36,307 nt of DNA from Bradyrhizobium sp. (GTDB lineage: Bacteria > Pseudomonadota > Alphaproteobacteria > Rhizobiales > Xanthobacteraceae), in NCBI RefSeq assembly GCF_030654605.1, contig NZ_JAURXB010000011.1:1-36307 (forward strand). Reading direction: 5' to 3'. How positions within the stretch are numbered: position 1 is the first letter of the stretch; each line of letters opens with the position of its first letter. The notes under the pieces are model-generated. The model was not told the origin of the DNA. It saw only the letters and a program-made list of their open reading frames with translations, and made no database searches. The position numbers and the translations under genes were made by a program. Shown here piece by piece: positions 1-10,449 of the stretch.

Positions 1-890
<890 letters not shown>

Positions 891-973
891 TTAGCCCATT
901 TCCCTTGCCGCGACCGGAAGTCTGCCTTCCGCCCGCCGGCTGCTGCATGGGATCTGAAGGTGCCGCGACCGGC

Positions 974-1357
974 CTAATCGAGGATCGCGCTGAGGGTTGC
1001 CGGGGTGTCGATGATGACGGTGCTGCCGCGCACGCCGTACCACACCGCTGCAACGGTCTGCGCCGCGTTGCCCAGGGGTACGCTCACGACCAGTGTCGTC
1101 GGTATGCGGCCGGTGCTTCCCGGATTCTGGTCGTTGTAGGTGAAACTCGCTATCACGGGCGACGCGGTGCCGTTGACCGTAATGCCGAAGGTGCCACCCG
1201 GATAATTGTTTCCCTGCGCGTAGGGCATCGGCACATTCAGGATGACGAGGGCCGACGCGTCGACGCCTTCGGGGATCGTGAGCGTGAGGCCGGGTATCGG
1301 TACGAAGGTGCCGGAATTGGTCTGCTGGGTACCGCTGGTCTGCGCGTACAAGGCCAT
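974..1357 (-). CDS. Hypothetical beta-rich protein, 127 aa
   Basis: I do not recognise this family. The 127 residues have no signal peptide or membrane segment. The protein is rich in Thr, Val, Gly and Pro, with alternating hydrophobic stretches such as LTLTIPEG, TTLVVSVPLG and STVIIDTP, which suggests an all-beta sandwich. There is no cysteine and few charged residues. The ATG at 1357 has a good upstream GGGAGAG ribosome binding site, so translation is likely. It lies upstream of metY in the same direction, with about 160 bp between them, and is probably independent of it. A beta-sandwich surface or tail-like protein is possible, but this is only fold inference from composition. Confidence 0.6.
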   Translation of the reverse strand: MALYAQTSGTQQTNSGTFVPIPGLTLTIPEGVDASALVILNVPMPYAQGNNYPGGTFGITVNGTASPVIASFTYNDQNPGSTGRIPTTLVVSVPLGNAAQTVAAVWYGVRGSTVIIDTPATLSAILD

Positions 1358-1603
1358 GATCGCTCTCCCGTTGCTGTAGACATCTTAGCAACAAGGGGTT
1401 GAGTGAGGCAATATTGAACTTCAGGCAAACCGGCATGCGCGCGGTTCGGAGAGCGGACGCCGGCCTCTTGCGCATTTGCGGCCGCGATGCCCGCCACCTA
1501 TAGTCACACCGTCGAAATCGAACAGGACTGCCCGTTTGGAACGCAAACTTCTTCAAATCGCCATGGCGTTTGCGGGCCCGGCGCCGCTCCGCGCGTTGAC
1601 CCG

Positions 1604-1759
1604 ATGAAGCGCGTCGCGATCTGGGCATTCTACGCCGTCGGCGCGCTCGCGATCGGTTACCTCGCGCTGTACGCCTATGCCGTGTTCACCGGGCAGGACC
1701 TGAAGCCGGGCAAACCGATCCACATTTTCCGCAGGCCGGACGCGCCTGAATATTCGTGA
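1604..1759 (+). CDS. Small single-pass membrane protein, 51 aa
   Basis: This 51-residue ORF starts MKRVAIWAFYAVGALAIGYL. A single hydrophobic segment covers residues 4-27, followed by a polar tail with GQDLKPGKPIHIF and a short acidic end. It resembles conserved small inner-membrane proteins of Bradyrhizobium whose role is unknown. The ATG at 1604 is preferred over an in-frame upstream start at 1487 because the extra N-terminal residues look non-coding. It stands alone between leftward genes and is followed at once by a palindromic repeat region. Function cannot be assigned. Confidence 0.55.
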   Translation: MKRVAIWAFYAVGALAIGYLALYAYAVFTGQDLKPGKPIHIFRRPDAPEYS

Positions 1760-1764
1760 CGCCC

Positions 1765-1922
1765 TCATGTCCCGGACGCGGTGCAGCGTGCTCCCGGCGA
1801 TGCGAAGCATCGTCCGGCACGCTGCTCCGCAGAGCCGGGACCCACGAAGTCCGGCTCCGTATTTGCGATGGACCCCGGATCAGCAGCGCACCGCAAGTGC
1901 GCTGCGCTGCGTCCGGGGAACG
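1765..1922. repeat. Bradyrhizobium-type intergenic palindromic repeat element
   Basis: This non-coding stretch contains nested inverted repeats. GATGCGAAGCATC is self-complementary, GTCCCGGCTCTGCGGAGCAG appears on the minus strand, and a second palindromic half contains GCAGCGCACCGCAAGTGCGC. The wording CCCGGACGCG/CGTCCGGG at both ends is typical of the dispersed palindromic elements common between genes in Bradyrhizobium. It lies between the end of flbD and the end of the small membrane protein gene, so it may also act as a bidirectional terminator. Identification rests on recalled similarity, not on a second copy in this window. Confidence 0.6.
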
Positions 1923-1924
1923 GG

Positions 1925-3304
<1,380 letters not shown>

Positions 3305-3361
3305 GATGTTCTCCTGTTCGTCCGTTCGCGCTCGTTTCGAGCCGTATCGTTATGAGCGCCT

Positions 3362-3712
3362 TCAGGCGCGTTCCGCCTTGATGATTTCAGTCATGGTCAC
3401 GCCGAGTTTGTCTTCGACCAGCACCACTTCGCCGCGCGCCACCAGCCGGTTGTTGACGTAGATATCGATGGCTTCGCCGACGCGGCGATCGAGTTCCAGC
3501 ACGGTGCCGGGCCCGAGCTTCAGCAACTCGCCGACATCCATCTTGGAGCGGCCGAGCACCGCCGAAACCTGGACCGGCACGTCGAATACCGCTTCGAGGT
3601 CGGCGGCAATGCGCGAGGCCTGTTCGTCCTCGAGATAGGCCACGTCATCGACCGGCAGCGCGTCTGCGGAGTTGAGATCGGGAAGCGGAACCTGTGCGTC
3701 GGTGTCACTCAT
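3362..3712 (-). CDS. fliN: Flagellar motor switch protein FliN
   Basis: FliN forms the lower C-ring of the flagellar switch complex on the cytoplasmic side and takes part in CheY binding and export. The product is 116 residues. A variable acidic N-terminal third is followed by a SpoA domain with VPVQVSAVLGRSKMDVGELL, LGPGTVLELDRRVGE and YVNNRLVARGEVVLVEDKLG, which is the canonical FliN signature. The start at 3712 was chosen because its ATG overlaps the fliH stop (ATGA) and gives a normal FliN length; a longer reading in the same frame is only antisense-like extension. It is co-translated with fliH and followed by flbD. Confidence 0.93.
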   Translation of the reverse strand: MSDTDAQVPLPDLNSADALPVDDVAYLEDEQASRIAADLEAVFDVPVQVSAVLGRSKMDVGELLKLGPGTVLELDRRVGEAIDIYVNNRLVARGEVVLVEDKLGVTMTEIIKAERA

Positions 3713-4356
3713 GGGTTGGTCCTCGGTGCCGGATTGCCGGCCTGGTCGCGGGACGCAATGTAGCGCCCGACAAGTTCGTTGATCTTGGCTTCGATCGCCG
3801 CGCGCTCCAGCACCACGCCGCCGTCGGCCCACTCGATCTTGCAATCGCCGGTCGGAATGTCCGGCTCGGCCAGGATGACGAGGCGGCCTTCGAAGCCGCT
3901 TTGTTTCGCCAGCCGCTCGATCCGCTCGCGCGCGGCCTCGTAGAGGGAATCGTTGATCCGGACCACGAGATGCGGCGTCGCCACCAGATGCGAGAAGCAG
4001 TCGCTGACCAGCCCGACGATCTCGCCGAGCGGCTCGCCGGCAATCAGTTCGCTGCACAGCTTGCGCGCCACCGCCACCGCAACGTCGACCGCTTCGGTCT
4101 CCATCCGGGTTTCGATGCCGGCGAAATTCGTCGCGATGCCGCGAATGCCGATGCCAATCTCCTCGAGCGCCAGCGCGGCGCGGCGGTCGCTTTCCGCCTT
4201 CGCCTCGCGCTGTCCGGCATCGAAGCCGTCGCGATAGGCGCGGGCCTCGGCTGCGGCGATCTTCTGCGCGATTTCCGACGGCGTGGCAGGGCGCTCCCGC
4301 GTCTTGTCGGGGGCGCCGAAGTCCATGTCGAACAGGAATTTTGCGGGGGCGGCCAT
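3709..4356 (-). CDS. fliH: Flagellar export regulator FliH
   Basis: FliH is the peripheral stalk-like regulator of the FliI ATPase in flagellar type III export. The 215-residue product starts [17 protein letters not shown]. It has an Ala/Glu-rich central helix of about residues 30-70 and a C-terminal domain with LVVRINDSLYEAARERIERL and GDCKIEWADGGVVLERAAIE, the latter being the conserved FliH/YscL C-terminal signature. The ATG at 4356 shares one base with the fliG stop (TGATG), and the stop overlaps the fliN start by 4 bp, so the three genes are translationally coupled. fliI itself is not in the window. Confidence 0.9.
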   Translation of the reverse strand: MAAPAKFLFDMDFGAPDKTRERPATPSEIAQKIAAAEARAYRDGFDAGQREAKAESDRRAALALEEIGIGIRGIATNFAGIETRMETEAVDVAVAVARKLCSELIAGEPLGEIVGLVSDCFSHLVATPHLVVRINDSLYEAARERIERLAKQSGFEGRLVILAEPDIPTGDCKIEWADGGVVLERAAIEAKINELVGRYIASRDQAGNPAPRTNP

Positions 4357-5438
4357 CAGTACACCAGCTCGTCGTCGGCGCGGTTCTTGGTCAGCATGAT
4401 CTCGCCCTTGGCGGCGAGGTCCTTGGCGAGGTTGACCAGCAGCGCCTGCGCCTCGTCGACGTCGCGCAAGCGCACCGGTCCGAGCGCCGCCATGTCGTCG
4501 AGCAGCATCTTGCCGGCGCGCGACGACATGTTGCCGAGGAAGAAGCCGCGAACGTCCTCGTTGGCGCTTTTCAGCGCGATTCCGAGCTTGTCCTTGTCGA
4601 CATTGCGCATCAGGGTCTGGGCCGAGGCGGCGTCGAGCTTGACGAGGTCGTCGAAGGTGAACATCAGCGCCTTGATGCGTTCGGCGGATTCGCGGTTGTC
4701 CTCTTCCAGCGAAGTGATGAAGCGGGTTTCGGTCTGGCGGTCGAAATTGTTGAAGATTTCGGCCATCACCTCGTGGGCGTCGCGGCGGCGGGTCTGCGAC
4801 AGGTTCGACATGAATTCGGTTCGCAGCGTCTGTTCGACGCGCTCGATCACTTCCTTCTGCACCGCTTCCATCTTCAGCATCCGGCCGATCACGTCCAGCG
4901 CCATGTCCTCGGGCAGGATCGCGAGCACGCGCGCGGCGTGTTCCGGCTTCAGCTTCGACAGCACCACCGCGATGGTCTGCGGGTATTCGTTCTTCAGGTA
5001 GTTGGCGAGCACCTCTTCCTGAACGTTGGAGAGCTTCTCCCACATGTTGCGGCCGGCGGGGCCGCGAATTTCGTCCATGATGCCGGTGACCCGCTCGGAC
5101 GGCAGGTACTGCGTCAGCAGCCGCTCGGTGGCGTCGAAGGTTCCCATCAGCGCTCCGGACGCCGACATCCGCGAGACGAATTCGAGCAGCAGGTCTTCCA
5201 CCACGTCGGCCTCGACGGTGCCGAGCGACGACATATGCATCGACAGTTCGCGCACCTCGTCGTCGTCGAGCAGCGACCAGACCTTGCCGCCATACTGTTC
5301 GCCGAGCGCCAGCATCAGGATCGCGGCCCGCTTCGGACCGCTCAGCTTCGGTCCCTGCGGACGATTGGCCTGACGACTCGCCAGATTGGCGATGACGGTG
5401 GAGATGTCGCTGGCGTTGGTGGTTTGCGGTACGGCCAT
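4356..5438 (-). CDS. fliG: Flagellar motor switch protein FliG
   Basis: FliG links the MS ring (FliF) to the C ring and takes the torque from the stator. The 360 residues match the family length. The N-terminal domain contains [20 protein letters not shown]. The middle domain contains [19 protein letters not shown], the EHPQ-type motif. The C-terminal torque domain has [11 protein letters not shown] and the charged ridge helix [20 protein letters not shown]. The start [10 protein letters not shown] at 5438 lies one base after the fliF stop, which favours it over an in-frame ATG at 5489 inside fliF. Translation is probably coupled to fliF above and to fliH below through a one-base overlap. Confidence 0.95.
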   Translation of the reverse strand: MAVPQTTNASDISTVIANLASRQANRPQGPKLSGPKRAAILMLALGEQYGGKVWSLLDDDEVRELSMHMSSLGTVEADVVEDLLLEFVSRMSASGALMGTFDATERLLTQYLPSERVTGIMDEIRGPAGRNMWEKLSNVQEEVLANYLKNEYPQTIAVVLSKLKPEHAARVLAILPEDMALDVIGRMLKMEAVQKEVIERVEQTLRTEFMSNLSQTRRRDAHEVMAEIFNNFDRQTETRFITSLEEDNRESAERIKALMFTFDDLVKLDAASAQTLMRNVDKDKLGIALKSANEDVRGFFLGNMSSRAGKMLLDDMAALGPVRLRDVDEAQALLVNLAKDLAAKGEIMLTKNRADDELVY

Positions 5439-5439
5439 G

Positions 5440-7056
5440 TTACTCTGCGGGCTCCGATAGCCACTGGCGAACGATGGTGGCGGTTTCATTGGGGTTTCGT
5501 TCGGCCAGCTCGCCGACGCGATGCACCGACTGGGCGTGCACCTGGCCCTGCACCTGGGCGACGTCGATCAGCTGTGCGGTCGCGTTGGTGAGCAGCGGCT
5601 GGCCGTTGGCGTCGACCGCGTCGCTGCCGTCGGTCAGCGCCGGGAGCGCGCCGTCCTTCGCCGAGGCGACCTCTTCGGAAGCCAGGATGCGCTTGACCAG
5701 CGGGCGGATCACCATGAACAGCACCACGAGGCCGAGCAGCATCATGACGCCGAGCTCGATGACGTACATCACGTCGTCCTTGGTGAATTGCAGCATGCCG
5801 AGCAGGCCGGCCGGCTCTGCCACCGGCGGCACCACCGGCGCTTCGGCGAATTTCAGGTTCACGACCTCCACCTGGTCGCCACGCTTCTGGTCGAAGCCGA
5901 TCGCCGAGCGCACCAGCGTCGCGATGCGGTCGAGCTGTTCCTTGCTGCGCTCCTGGTAGATCTGCTCGCCTTTTTCGTTCTTGGCGTAGCTGCCGTCGAC
6001 CAGCACGGCGACGGAGATGCGGTTGACCCGGCCGACCTCGGTCACTTCGGTCTTGGTGGTGCGGGAAATCTCGTAATTGTTGGTCTCTTCGCTCTTCTTG
6101 CTCTGGTCGCGCGCGACCGCCGCGGCGTCCTTGTTCTGGTTGCCCGGCAGCTCGTTGTTGACGGTGACCTGGCCGCCGTTTTCGGCGGTAGCGGAGGATT
6201 CCTCCCGGGTCTGGCTCGAGCGCAGCACCCGGCCCTCGGGATCGTATTTGTCCGAGGTCTGGGTGATCTTGTTGTAGTCGAAGTCGGCCGAGAGCTGGAC
6301 CCGGGCGCGGCCGGCGCCGACCACCGAGGAAATGATCGCCTCGACCTGGTTGCGCATCCGCTTCTCGAAGGCGGCGCGGCGCTCGTCGCCGATGGCGTTG
6401 TCGGCGTCGCCCTTGGCGCCGTCGGCGAGCAATTGACCGGCTTCATCGACGATCGACACCCGCTGCGGCTTCAGGCCGTTGACGGCGGAGGCGACGACGT
6501 GGCGGATGGCTCTGATCTGCTGCGGCTCGAGCGCCCCGCGCACCCGCACCACGATCGAGGCCGACGGTTCGGGCGTTTCGCGCGAAAACAACGGACGCTC
6601 GGGCAGCACCAGATGGACGCGCGCGGCCTGAATGCGGTCGATGGCGCGGATGGTGCGGGCCAGTTCACCCTCGAGCGCGCGCAGATGGTTGATGTTCTGG
6701 ACGAAGCTGGTGGTGCCGAGCGCGTCGGATTTGTCGAAAATCTCGTAGCCGACCCCGCCGCCCTTGGGCAGGCCACCCTCGGCGAGCTTCATGCGCAGCC
6801 GGGTGACCTTGTCCTTCGGCACCATGATGAGGGCGCCTTCGTTGCGCAGCTCGAAGGGTATGGCCTGGCGTTCCAGATCCTTGATGATCCCCGAGGAGTC
6901 CTCGGTCGAGAGGTCGGTAAACAGGGTGGTCATCTGCGGCGTGGTGACGCGCATGATGACAAAGGCGAAGAAGCCGATCAGCGCGGTTGTCACCGCGACC
7001 ATCGCCAGCAGGCGCGAAGCGCCCAGACCCTTCAGGAAAGCTACCAGACCCTGCAA
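5440..7056 (-). CDS. fliF: Flagellar MS-ring protein FliF
   Basis: FliF builds the inner-membrane MS ring on which the flagellar rod and export gate assemble. From a TTG at 7056 the product is 538 residues. It has an N-terminal membrane helix near residues 18-38 ([16 protein letters not shown]), the YscJ/FliF periplasmic domain with [15 protein letters not shown] and [15 protein letters not shown], and a second membrane helix ([18 protein letters not shown]). A cytoplasmic tail ends in [16 protein letters not shown], the FliG-binding segment. No ATG exists upstream in frame. TTG at 7056 is preceded by GGGGCGGA six bases away, which makes it better than another TTG at 7101. It is the first gene of the block, with a CtrA-like site in its leader. 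Confidence 0.92.
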   Translation of the reverse strand: MQGLVAFLKGLGASRLLAMVAVTTALIGFFAFVIMRVTTPQMTTLFTDLSTEDSSGIIKDLERQAIPFELRNEGALIMVPKDKVTRLRMKLAEGGLPKGGGVGYEIFDKSDALGTTSFVQNINHLRALEGELARTIRAIDRIQAARVHLVLPERPLFSRETPEPSASIVVRVRGALEPQQIRAIRHVVASAVNGLKPQRVSIVDEAGQLLADGAKGDADNAIGDERRAAFEKRMRNQVEAIISSVVGAGRARVQLSADFDYNKITQTSDKYDPEGRVLRSSQTREESSATAENGGQVTVNNELPGNQNKDAAAVARDQSKKSEETNNYEISRTTKTEVTEVGRVNRISVAVLVDGSYAKNEKGEQIYQERSKEQLDRIATLVRSAIGFDQKRGDQVEVVNLKFAEAPVVPPVAEPAGLLGMLQFTKDDVMYVIELGVMMLLGLVVLFMVIRPLVKRILASEEVASAKDGALPALTDGSDAVDANGQPLLTNATAQLIDVAQVQGQVHAQSVHRVGELAERNPNETATIVRQWLSEPAE

Positions 7057-7130
7057 AACCAATCCGCCCCTAGATTCGGCCCCCGGGAGCCGACTGGGCA
7101 ATTATTGCCTATGGGATGGTTTCGATATGG

Positions 7131-7144
7131 TTAACGAAGGTTAA
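7131..7144 (-). promoter_or_regulatory. Putative CtrA-type site upstream of fliF
   Basis: The plus strand reads TTAACGAAGGTTAA. On the minus strand this is TTAACCTTCGTTAA followed by CCAT. The two TTAA half-sites are 6 bp apart, and the second gives TTAACCAT, the preferred CtrA half-site of Caulobacter. It lies about 75 bp before the fliF TTG start. The canonical spacing is 7 bp, so the site is slightly off consensus. The adjacent sciP gene, whose product modulates CtrA, makes CtrA control plausible. Confidence 0.4.
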
Positions 7145-7171
7145 GAGCCGTGGCAAAAGTTCAACATGAAA

Positions 7172-7202
7172 AAAATCGGCTTCGCCAAACGAAGCCGATT
7201 TT
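7172..7202 (-). terminator. Intrinsic terminator after sciP
   Basis: A 13-bp perfect stem AAAATCGGCTTCG / CGAAGCCGATTTT encloses a 5-nt loop. On the minus strand the stem runs into six T residues, the classic rho-independent form. It ends the sciP transcript (stop at 7250) before the fliF promoter region. Confidence 0.85.
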
Positions 7203-7249
7203 CGTCAAATGCCAGATCTTGCCCGGATCCTGCGCGGATCCTGGGCGAT

Positions 7250-7525
7250 TTACTGCCGGTATTGCTGGATACGCGTGGTGCGCAGCCCGGCAAGGCCATG
7301 TTGATCGATGGAAAATTGCCAGGAAAGGAATTCGTCGACCGTCAAGGTGTAGCGGCTGCAAGCCTCTTCGAGGGAGAGCAGGCCGCCGCGAACCGCGGCA
7401 ACGACTTCGGCCTTACGGCGGATAACCCACCGTTTGGTCCCGGGCGCGGGCAGATCCGCAATTGTTAACGGACTGCCGTCAGGCCCGATGACGTATTTTA
7501 CCCTCGGGCGATGGGGTTCTGTCAT
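7250..7525 (-). CDS. sciP: SciP / DUF1153 small CtrA-inhibitor protein
   Basis: In Caulobacter SciP is a small helix-turn-helix protein that binds CtrA-controlled promoters and blocks CtrA-dependent transcription, tuning cell cycle and motility genes. This 91-residue product has the whole DUF1153 signature: RVKYVIGPDGSPLTIADLP, KRWVIRRKAEVVAAVRGGLL, SLEEACSRYTLTVDEFLSWQ and an end reading GLAGLRTTRIQQYRQ. The start MTEPHRPR at 7525 is preferred over an ATG seven codons upstream because it matches the family start. It stands alone between fliF and flgD, with its own terminator and a CtrA-like site in its upstream region. Confidence 0.9.
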   Translation of the reverse strand: MTEPHRPRVKYVIGPDGSPLTIADLPAPGTKRWVIRRKAEVVAAVRGGLLSLEEACSRYTLTVDEFLSWQFSIDQHGLAGLRTTRIQQYRQ

Positions 7526-7583
7526 GGCGTACTCACAAACTCTCAACCACTGAACTCACAATTAGAAACATATGCCTCCCGGC

Positions 7584-7598
7584 TTAAAATTTGCCTAA
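7584..7598 (-). promoter_or_regulatory. Putative CtrA-type site upstream of sciP
   Basis: The plus strand reads TTAAAATTTGCCTAA, i.e. TTAA, 7 bp, CTAA. On the minus strand it is TTAG-N7-TTAA, one mismatch from the CtrA consensus TTAA-N7-TTAA with exact spacing. It lies about 60 bp before the sciP start in an AT-richer stretch. CtrA activation of sciP is known in Caulobacter; here it is inferred. Confidence 0.4.
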
Positions 7599-7660
7599 GC
7601 CCAAGGCTTCAAAAAGCCTTCAATACGAATCTCCTTGAAAATGAACGCCAAATGCCGATC

Positions 7661-7688
7661 GGCCCGGCGTCTGGGGAGACGCCGGGCC
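7661..7688 (-). terminator. Perfect 12-bp hairpin after flgD
   Basis: GGCCCGGCGTCT and AGACGCCGGGCC pair perfectly around a GGGG loop. It lies 67 bp beyond the flgD stop in the direction of transcription. No T-run follows on the minus strand, so it could be a terminator needing other factors or an RNA 3'-end stabiliser. Confidence 0.55.
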
Positions 7689-7754
7689 GGGCAGGGATCG
7701 CGAGTGGAGGTTGGACGGGCGAGGCGCGCAGCTGCGTGAGCGCAGCGGCCGGGC

Positions 7755-8459
7755 TTACGCAGCGGCGGCGGTGCTCGGACGGATCACGCGCCTGATCTGA
7801 TCGGTGGTGTAGTTCGCCCCGCCGATCGAGAGCAGCGGCGGGGTGGCGGTGAGATCGACGGAATCGACGATGCCCTGGATTTCCGTCGCGATGCCGATGT
7901 CCTTGCCGTTCGAATCCTTGGCCGTCGCGGTCAGCTTGTAGGTGCCGGCGGGGTGCTGGGTGCCGTCATTGCCCTTGCCGTCCCACACGAAGCTGGCGTT
8001 GCCCTTGCTCAGCGTAAAGTTGCCGGAATAGACCGTCTGTCCGGTCGAATTCGTGATGGTGATCGCAGCGGTCGCGCTCTTCTCGGCCTTCAGGTTCCAG
8101 GTTGCGGAGCCGTCGAACTTCTGGGTGCTGCCGTCGACGGCGACGGTGTTCCCGACATAGATCAGGGCATTGGTCGATTGCGCGCTCTTTTCGAGCGCGA
8201 GCAGCGCCTTCAGCTGTTCGTTCGACTTGAGTTGCTGCTCGACGCCCGCGAACTGCACCAGTTGCTGGGTAAACTGGTTGGTATCGAGCGGGTCGAGCGG
8301 GTTCTGGTTCTGCAGCTGCGTCGTCAGCAGCGTCAGAAAGGTCTGGAAATTGTCCGCGAGCCCGGTCGACGTCGTCGAGCTGGTGGTGGTAGTGGTCTTG
8401 TCGGTGCTCGACGCCGCTGCCGATACGACCGTCGTCGGCATTGTTGCTTCGACTGCCAT
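7755..8459 (-). CDS. flgD: Flagellar hook-capping protein FlgD
   Basis: FlgD forms the scaffold cap for polymerisation of hook subunits at the growing tip. The 234-residue product has a Ser/Thr-rich N-terminus, then the conserved FlgD block FQTFLTLLTTQLQNQNPLDP with FTQQLVQFAGVEQQLKSNEQ, and an Ig-like FlgD domain with SFVWDGKGNDGTQHPAGTYK. The ATG at 8459 has a strong AGGAGG site (GAGGAGGACACC before the ATG) and is chosen over upstream in-frame starts that run into fliK. It follows fliK by 10 bp, so the two are co-transcribed, which fits hook-length control and capping acting at the same stage. Confidence 0.93.
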   Translation of the reverse strand: MAVEATMPTTVVSAAASSTDKTTTTTSSTTSTGLADNFQTFLTLLTTQLQNQNPLDPLDTNQFTQQLVQFAGVEQQLKSNEQLKALLALEKSAQSTNALIYVGNTVAVDGSTQKFDGSATWNLKAEKSATAAITITNSTGQTVYSGNFTLSKGNASFVWDGKGNDGTQHPAGTYKLTATAKDSNGKDIGIATEIQGIVDSVDLTATPPLLSIGGANYTTDQIRRVIRPSTAAAA

Positions 8460-8469
8460 GGTGTCCTCC

Positions 8470-10086
8470 TCAGACCCTGATATCAACGCCGCTGCTCGAA
8501 CCGAGCATGCGGCCATAGGTGCGTCCCGCGACGACAGCCGGAGCGCTGTCTTCTTCGCTTACGACCAGCCGATGTGCGTTGCGTCCGGATTCGTTGCCGC
8601 CGTCCTGGCCGGATGAAGACTGGTCCCGCAGACTGAACTGCAGGCCGCCATTGCCGGTCGACAGCCCGGCGTCATCGAGCGCGCGCTGCAGCTGGGCGGC
8701 ATCCTGGCGCAACAGCGACAGCGTTTCCGGCTTTTCGACCGTCAGATGCGAAGTTACGACGCCGTTGCGGTCGACGTCGATGCGAACATCGATGCGGCCA
8801 AGCTCGGCCGGATCGAGCCGGATATCGAACCGGCTCTTGCCGCTTTGTGCCGACGCGGCGATCTCGAGCGCGAGCCCGCTCAGGGGCACCGGCGCATCAT
8901 TTGCCGGCGTGGCGATCAGGGATGAACCGGCGCTCGCTGCGGCCGAGCCGGAGTGAAGCTGTGGCTGGATGGTGCCCGCGACCTGCACGCCGGCATCGAT
9001 CGGAGCTTGACCCGCCGGGACGAAATCCTGGGCGCGGCCTGCTGCCTGGGCGCCCGAAGCCGAGGGGGCGGCGGCGCCATCCCCCTTCGCGACGTCGACC
9101 ACGCCGTGCCCGGTCTGGGCTTTGCCGGCTACGGCCGGCGGCTGTGTGCTGGCGGGGGTCGCGGTCGATATCGCCGTGGCCGAGGGATCGGCGCTGACAG
9201 ACGCGGAGTCTGCGGAATCGTCGGATGCCGCGGTGCCGGCCTGGGCCACCGGCGTCTTGACGGGCGTGGCGGCCTTCGGCGTGACCACGGCAGCGGCCAC
9301 TGCCACGCCGGGCGCCGAGCTGGCGTCGGTTGGCGTGGCCGGCTGATCCGCGGACACCGCGATAGCTGCAGTCGTCGCGGCTTTCGCATCGGTCTTGGCG
9401 GCGGGATCGGCGCCCGAGGCGGCCGGCGTGGCTGCGGCGGGATCGATTTTGGTCTGGCCAGATGCCGCGACCGCGGAGGTGGCCGCGGCGATGGCGGCGG
9501 CCGCGATCGCAAGCGGCGCCGTGGCGTTGCCGGATGCCGGCGCAACAGCGGGAGCAGCCGTCGGCGCGGCGGCGGTGGCAATCGGTACCGCAACCGGGTC
9601 CGATGTCGTCGCGGCCGCTGTGTCCTGCGCTGGCGGGGCAGCCTGATCGGCTGCGGAATCGGTGGCTGAGGCCTGGTCGGAAGCCCGATCCTCGGTCGAT
9701 TTCGCGGGCGCGGCCTTTGACTCAGCGGGCTTCGCACCGGCGCGCGGGGACGCATCGGCATCGGCCGCGGTGTCGGCGCGCTTTCTGGCACTGGCGTCGC
9801 GGTCGTCTGAATCGCTCCGCGCCGCCCGGTCGGCAGCGGCGGTGTCGCGCGATCGCCTGGCGTCCGCAGCGTTTGCGTCGTCGTCGGAGCGGCGCTGCGA
9901 GGTGGCTTGGTCCTGCGCGCGCGCGTTATTGTCGGCGCGGGTGTTATTGTTGTCGGCAGGCGCGCTGTTGTCGACCAGCGCCGCGAAACTGTCGTTGCCG
10001 CGCGATTGGTCGGATTTGCCGGACTTCGACGTCACCACGCCCTGGAAGGACAGGTTGGGTACTGGATCTGTTGTCACGCTGGACAC
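8470..10086 (-). CDS. fliK: Flagellar hook-length control protein FliK
   Basis: FliK is the exported molecular ruler that measures the hook and triggers the switch from hook to filament export. The 538-residue product has a long low-complexity central region (about residues 40-370) rich in Ala, Asp, Ser, Thr and Pro. The conserved C-terminal Flg_hook domain contains FDIRLDPAELGRIDVRIDVD, LTVEKPETLSLLRQDAAQLQ and a Gln/Asn-rich end. The start is a GTG at 10086 (SSVTTDPVPN); no ATG precedes it in frame, and another GTG lies three codons later. The low-complexity part produces long antisense readings that are not genes. It is upstream of flgD and probably in the same transcript. Confidence 0.88.
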   Translation of the reverse strand: MSSVTTDPVPNLSFQGVVTSKSGKSDQSRGNDSFAALVDNSAPADNNNTRADNNARAQDQATSQRRSDDDANAADARRSRDTAAADRAARSDSDDRDASARKRADTAADADASPRAGAKPAESKAAPAKSTEDRASDQASATDSAADQAAPPAQDTAAATTSDPVAVPIATAAAPTAAPAVAPASGNATAPLAIAAAAIAAATSAVAASGQTKIDPAAATPAASGADPAAKTDAKAATTAAIAVSADQPATPTDASSAPGVAVAAAVVTPKAATPVKTPVAQAGTAASDDSADSASVSADPSATAISTATPASTQPPAVAGKAQTGHGVVDVAKGDGAAAPSASGAQAAGRAQDFVPAGQAPIDAGVQVAGTIQPQLHSGSAAASAGSSLIATPANDAPVPLSGLALEIAASAQSGKSRFDIRLDPAELGRIDVRIDVDRNGVVTSHLTVEKPETLSLLRQDAAQLQRALDDAGLSTGNGGLQFSLRDQSSSGQDGGNESGRNAHRLVVSEEDSAPAVVAGRTYGRMLGSSSGVDIRV

Positions 10087-10449
10087 GGGCGGCCTTTCGC
10101 GGATGAAGGTGGACAGAGATCAGCAAGGACCGGGCCACCTCGGGTCCAAAATAATATATAGCGATTTCAGGTGGTTAGATGGTCTCAGGATAAATTGCGG
10201 AGGCGGCGCGGCGCCCCCTTTTGTGCCCGGCGGCAAGATTTGCCGTGGCAGGTGAGCAAAACCGCCCGGCGTGATTGCTTCACGGGAATACGGCCTATAT
10301 TAAAGAGCTGCCTGCCCGACGCTTCCGGAAATGCCGATCCGCTTTTCCGGTACCGCTCCCAGGAACTCACTGCAAGACCCTCTAACTGCAAGGCTTTTTC
10401 TTTTGATCGCGAAGCCCTCCCAGCCGCGATCGCATCGATGACCGGAACC
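10087..10449. other. Divergent intergenic region between fliK and mnmA
   Basis: About 360 bp separate the divergently transcribed fliK and mnmA, so promoters for both should lie here. An AT-rich stretch near 10147-10163 (AAAATAATATATAG) stands out against the high G+C and could be part of the fliK promoter. I see no clear sigma-54 -24/-12 element, no terminator and no credible small gene. Confidence 0.5.

Noticed and set aside
5521..7134. 537-codon plus-strand reading opposite fliF
   Set aside because: Composition is His/Asp/Gly-rich with no family motif, and fliF is unambiguous on the other strand.
7057..7170. Sigma-54 promoter of fliF
   Set aside because: FlbD nearby made it likely, but no GG-N10-GC pair with the expected flanks was recognised, only the TTAA-type site.
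9129..9791. Pro/Arg-rich reading inside fliK
   Set aside because: It comes from the Ala-rich low-complexity part of fliK read in another frame.
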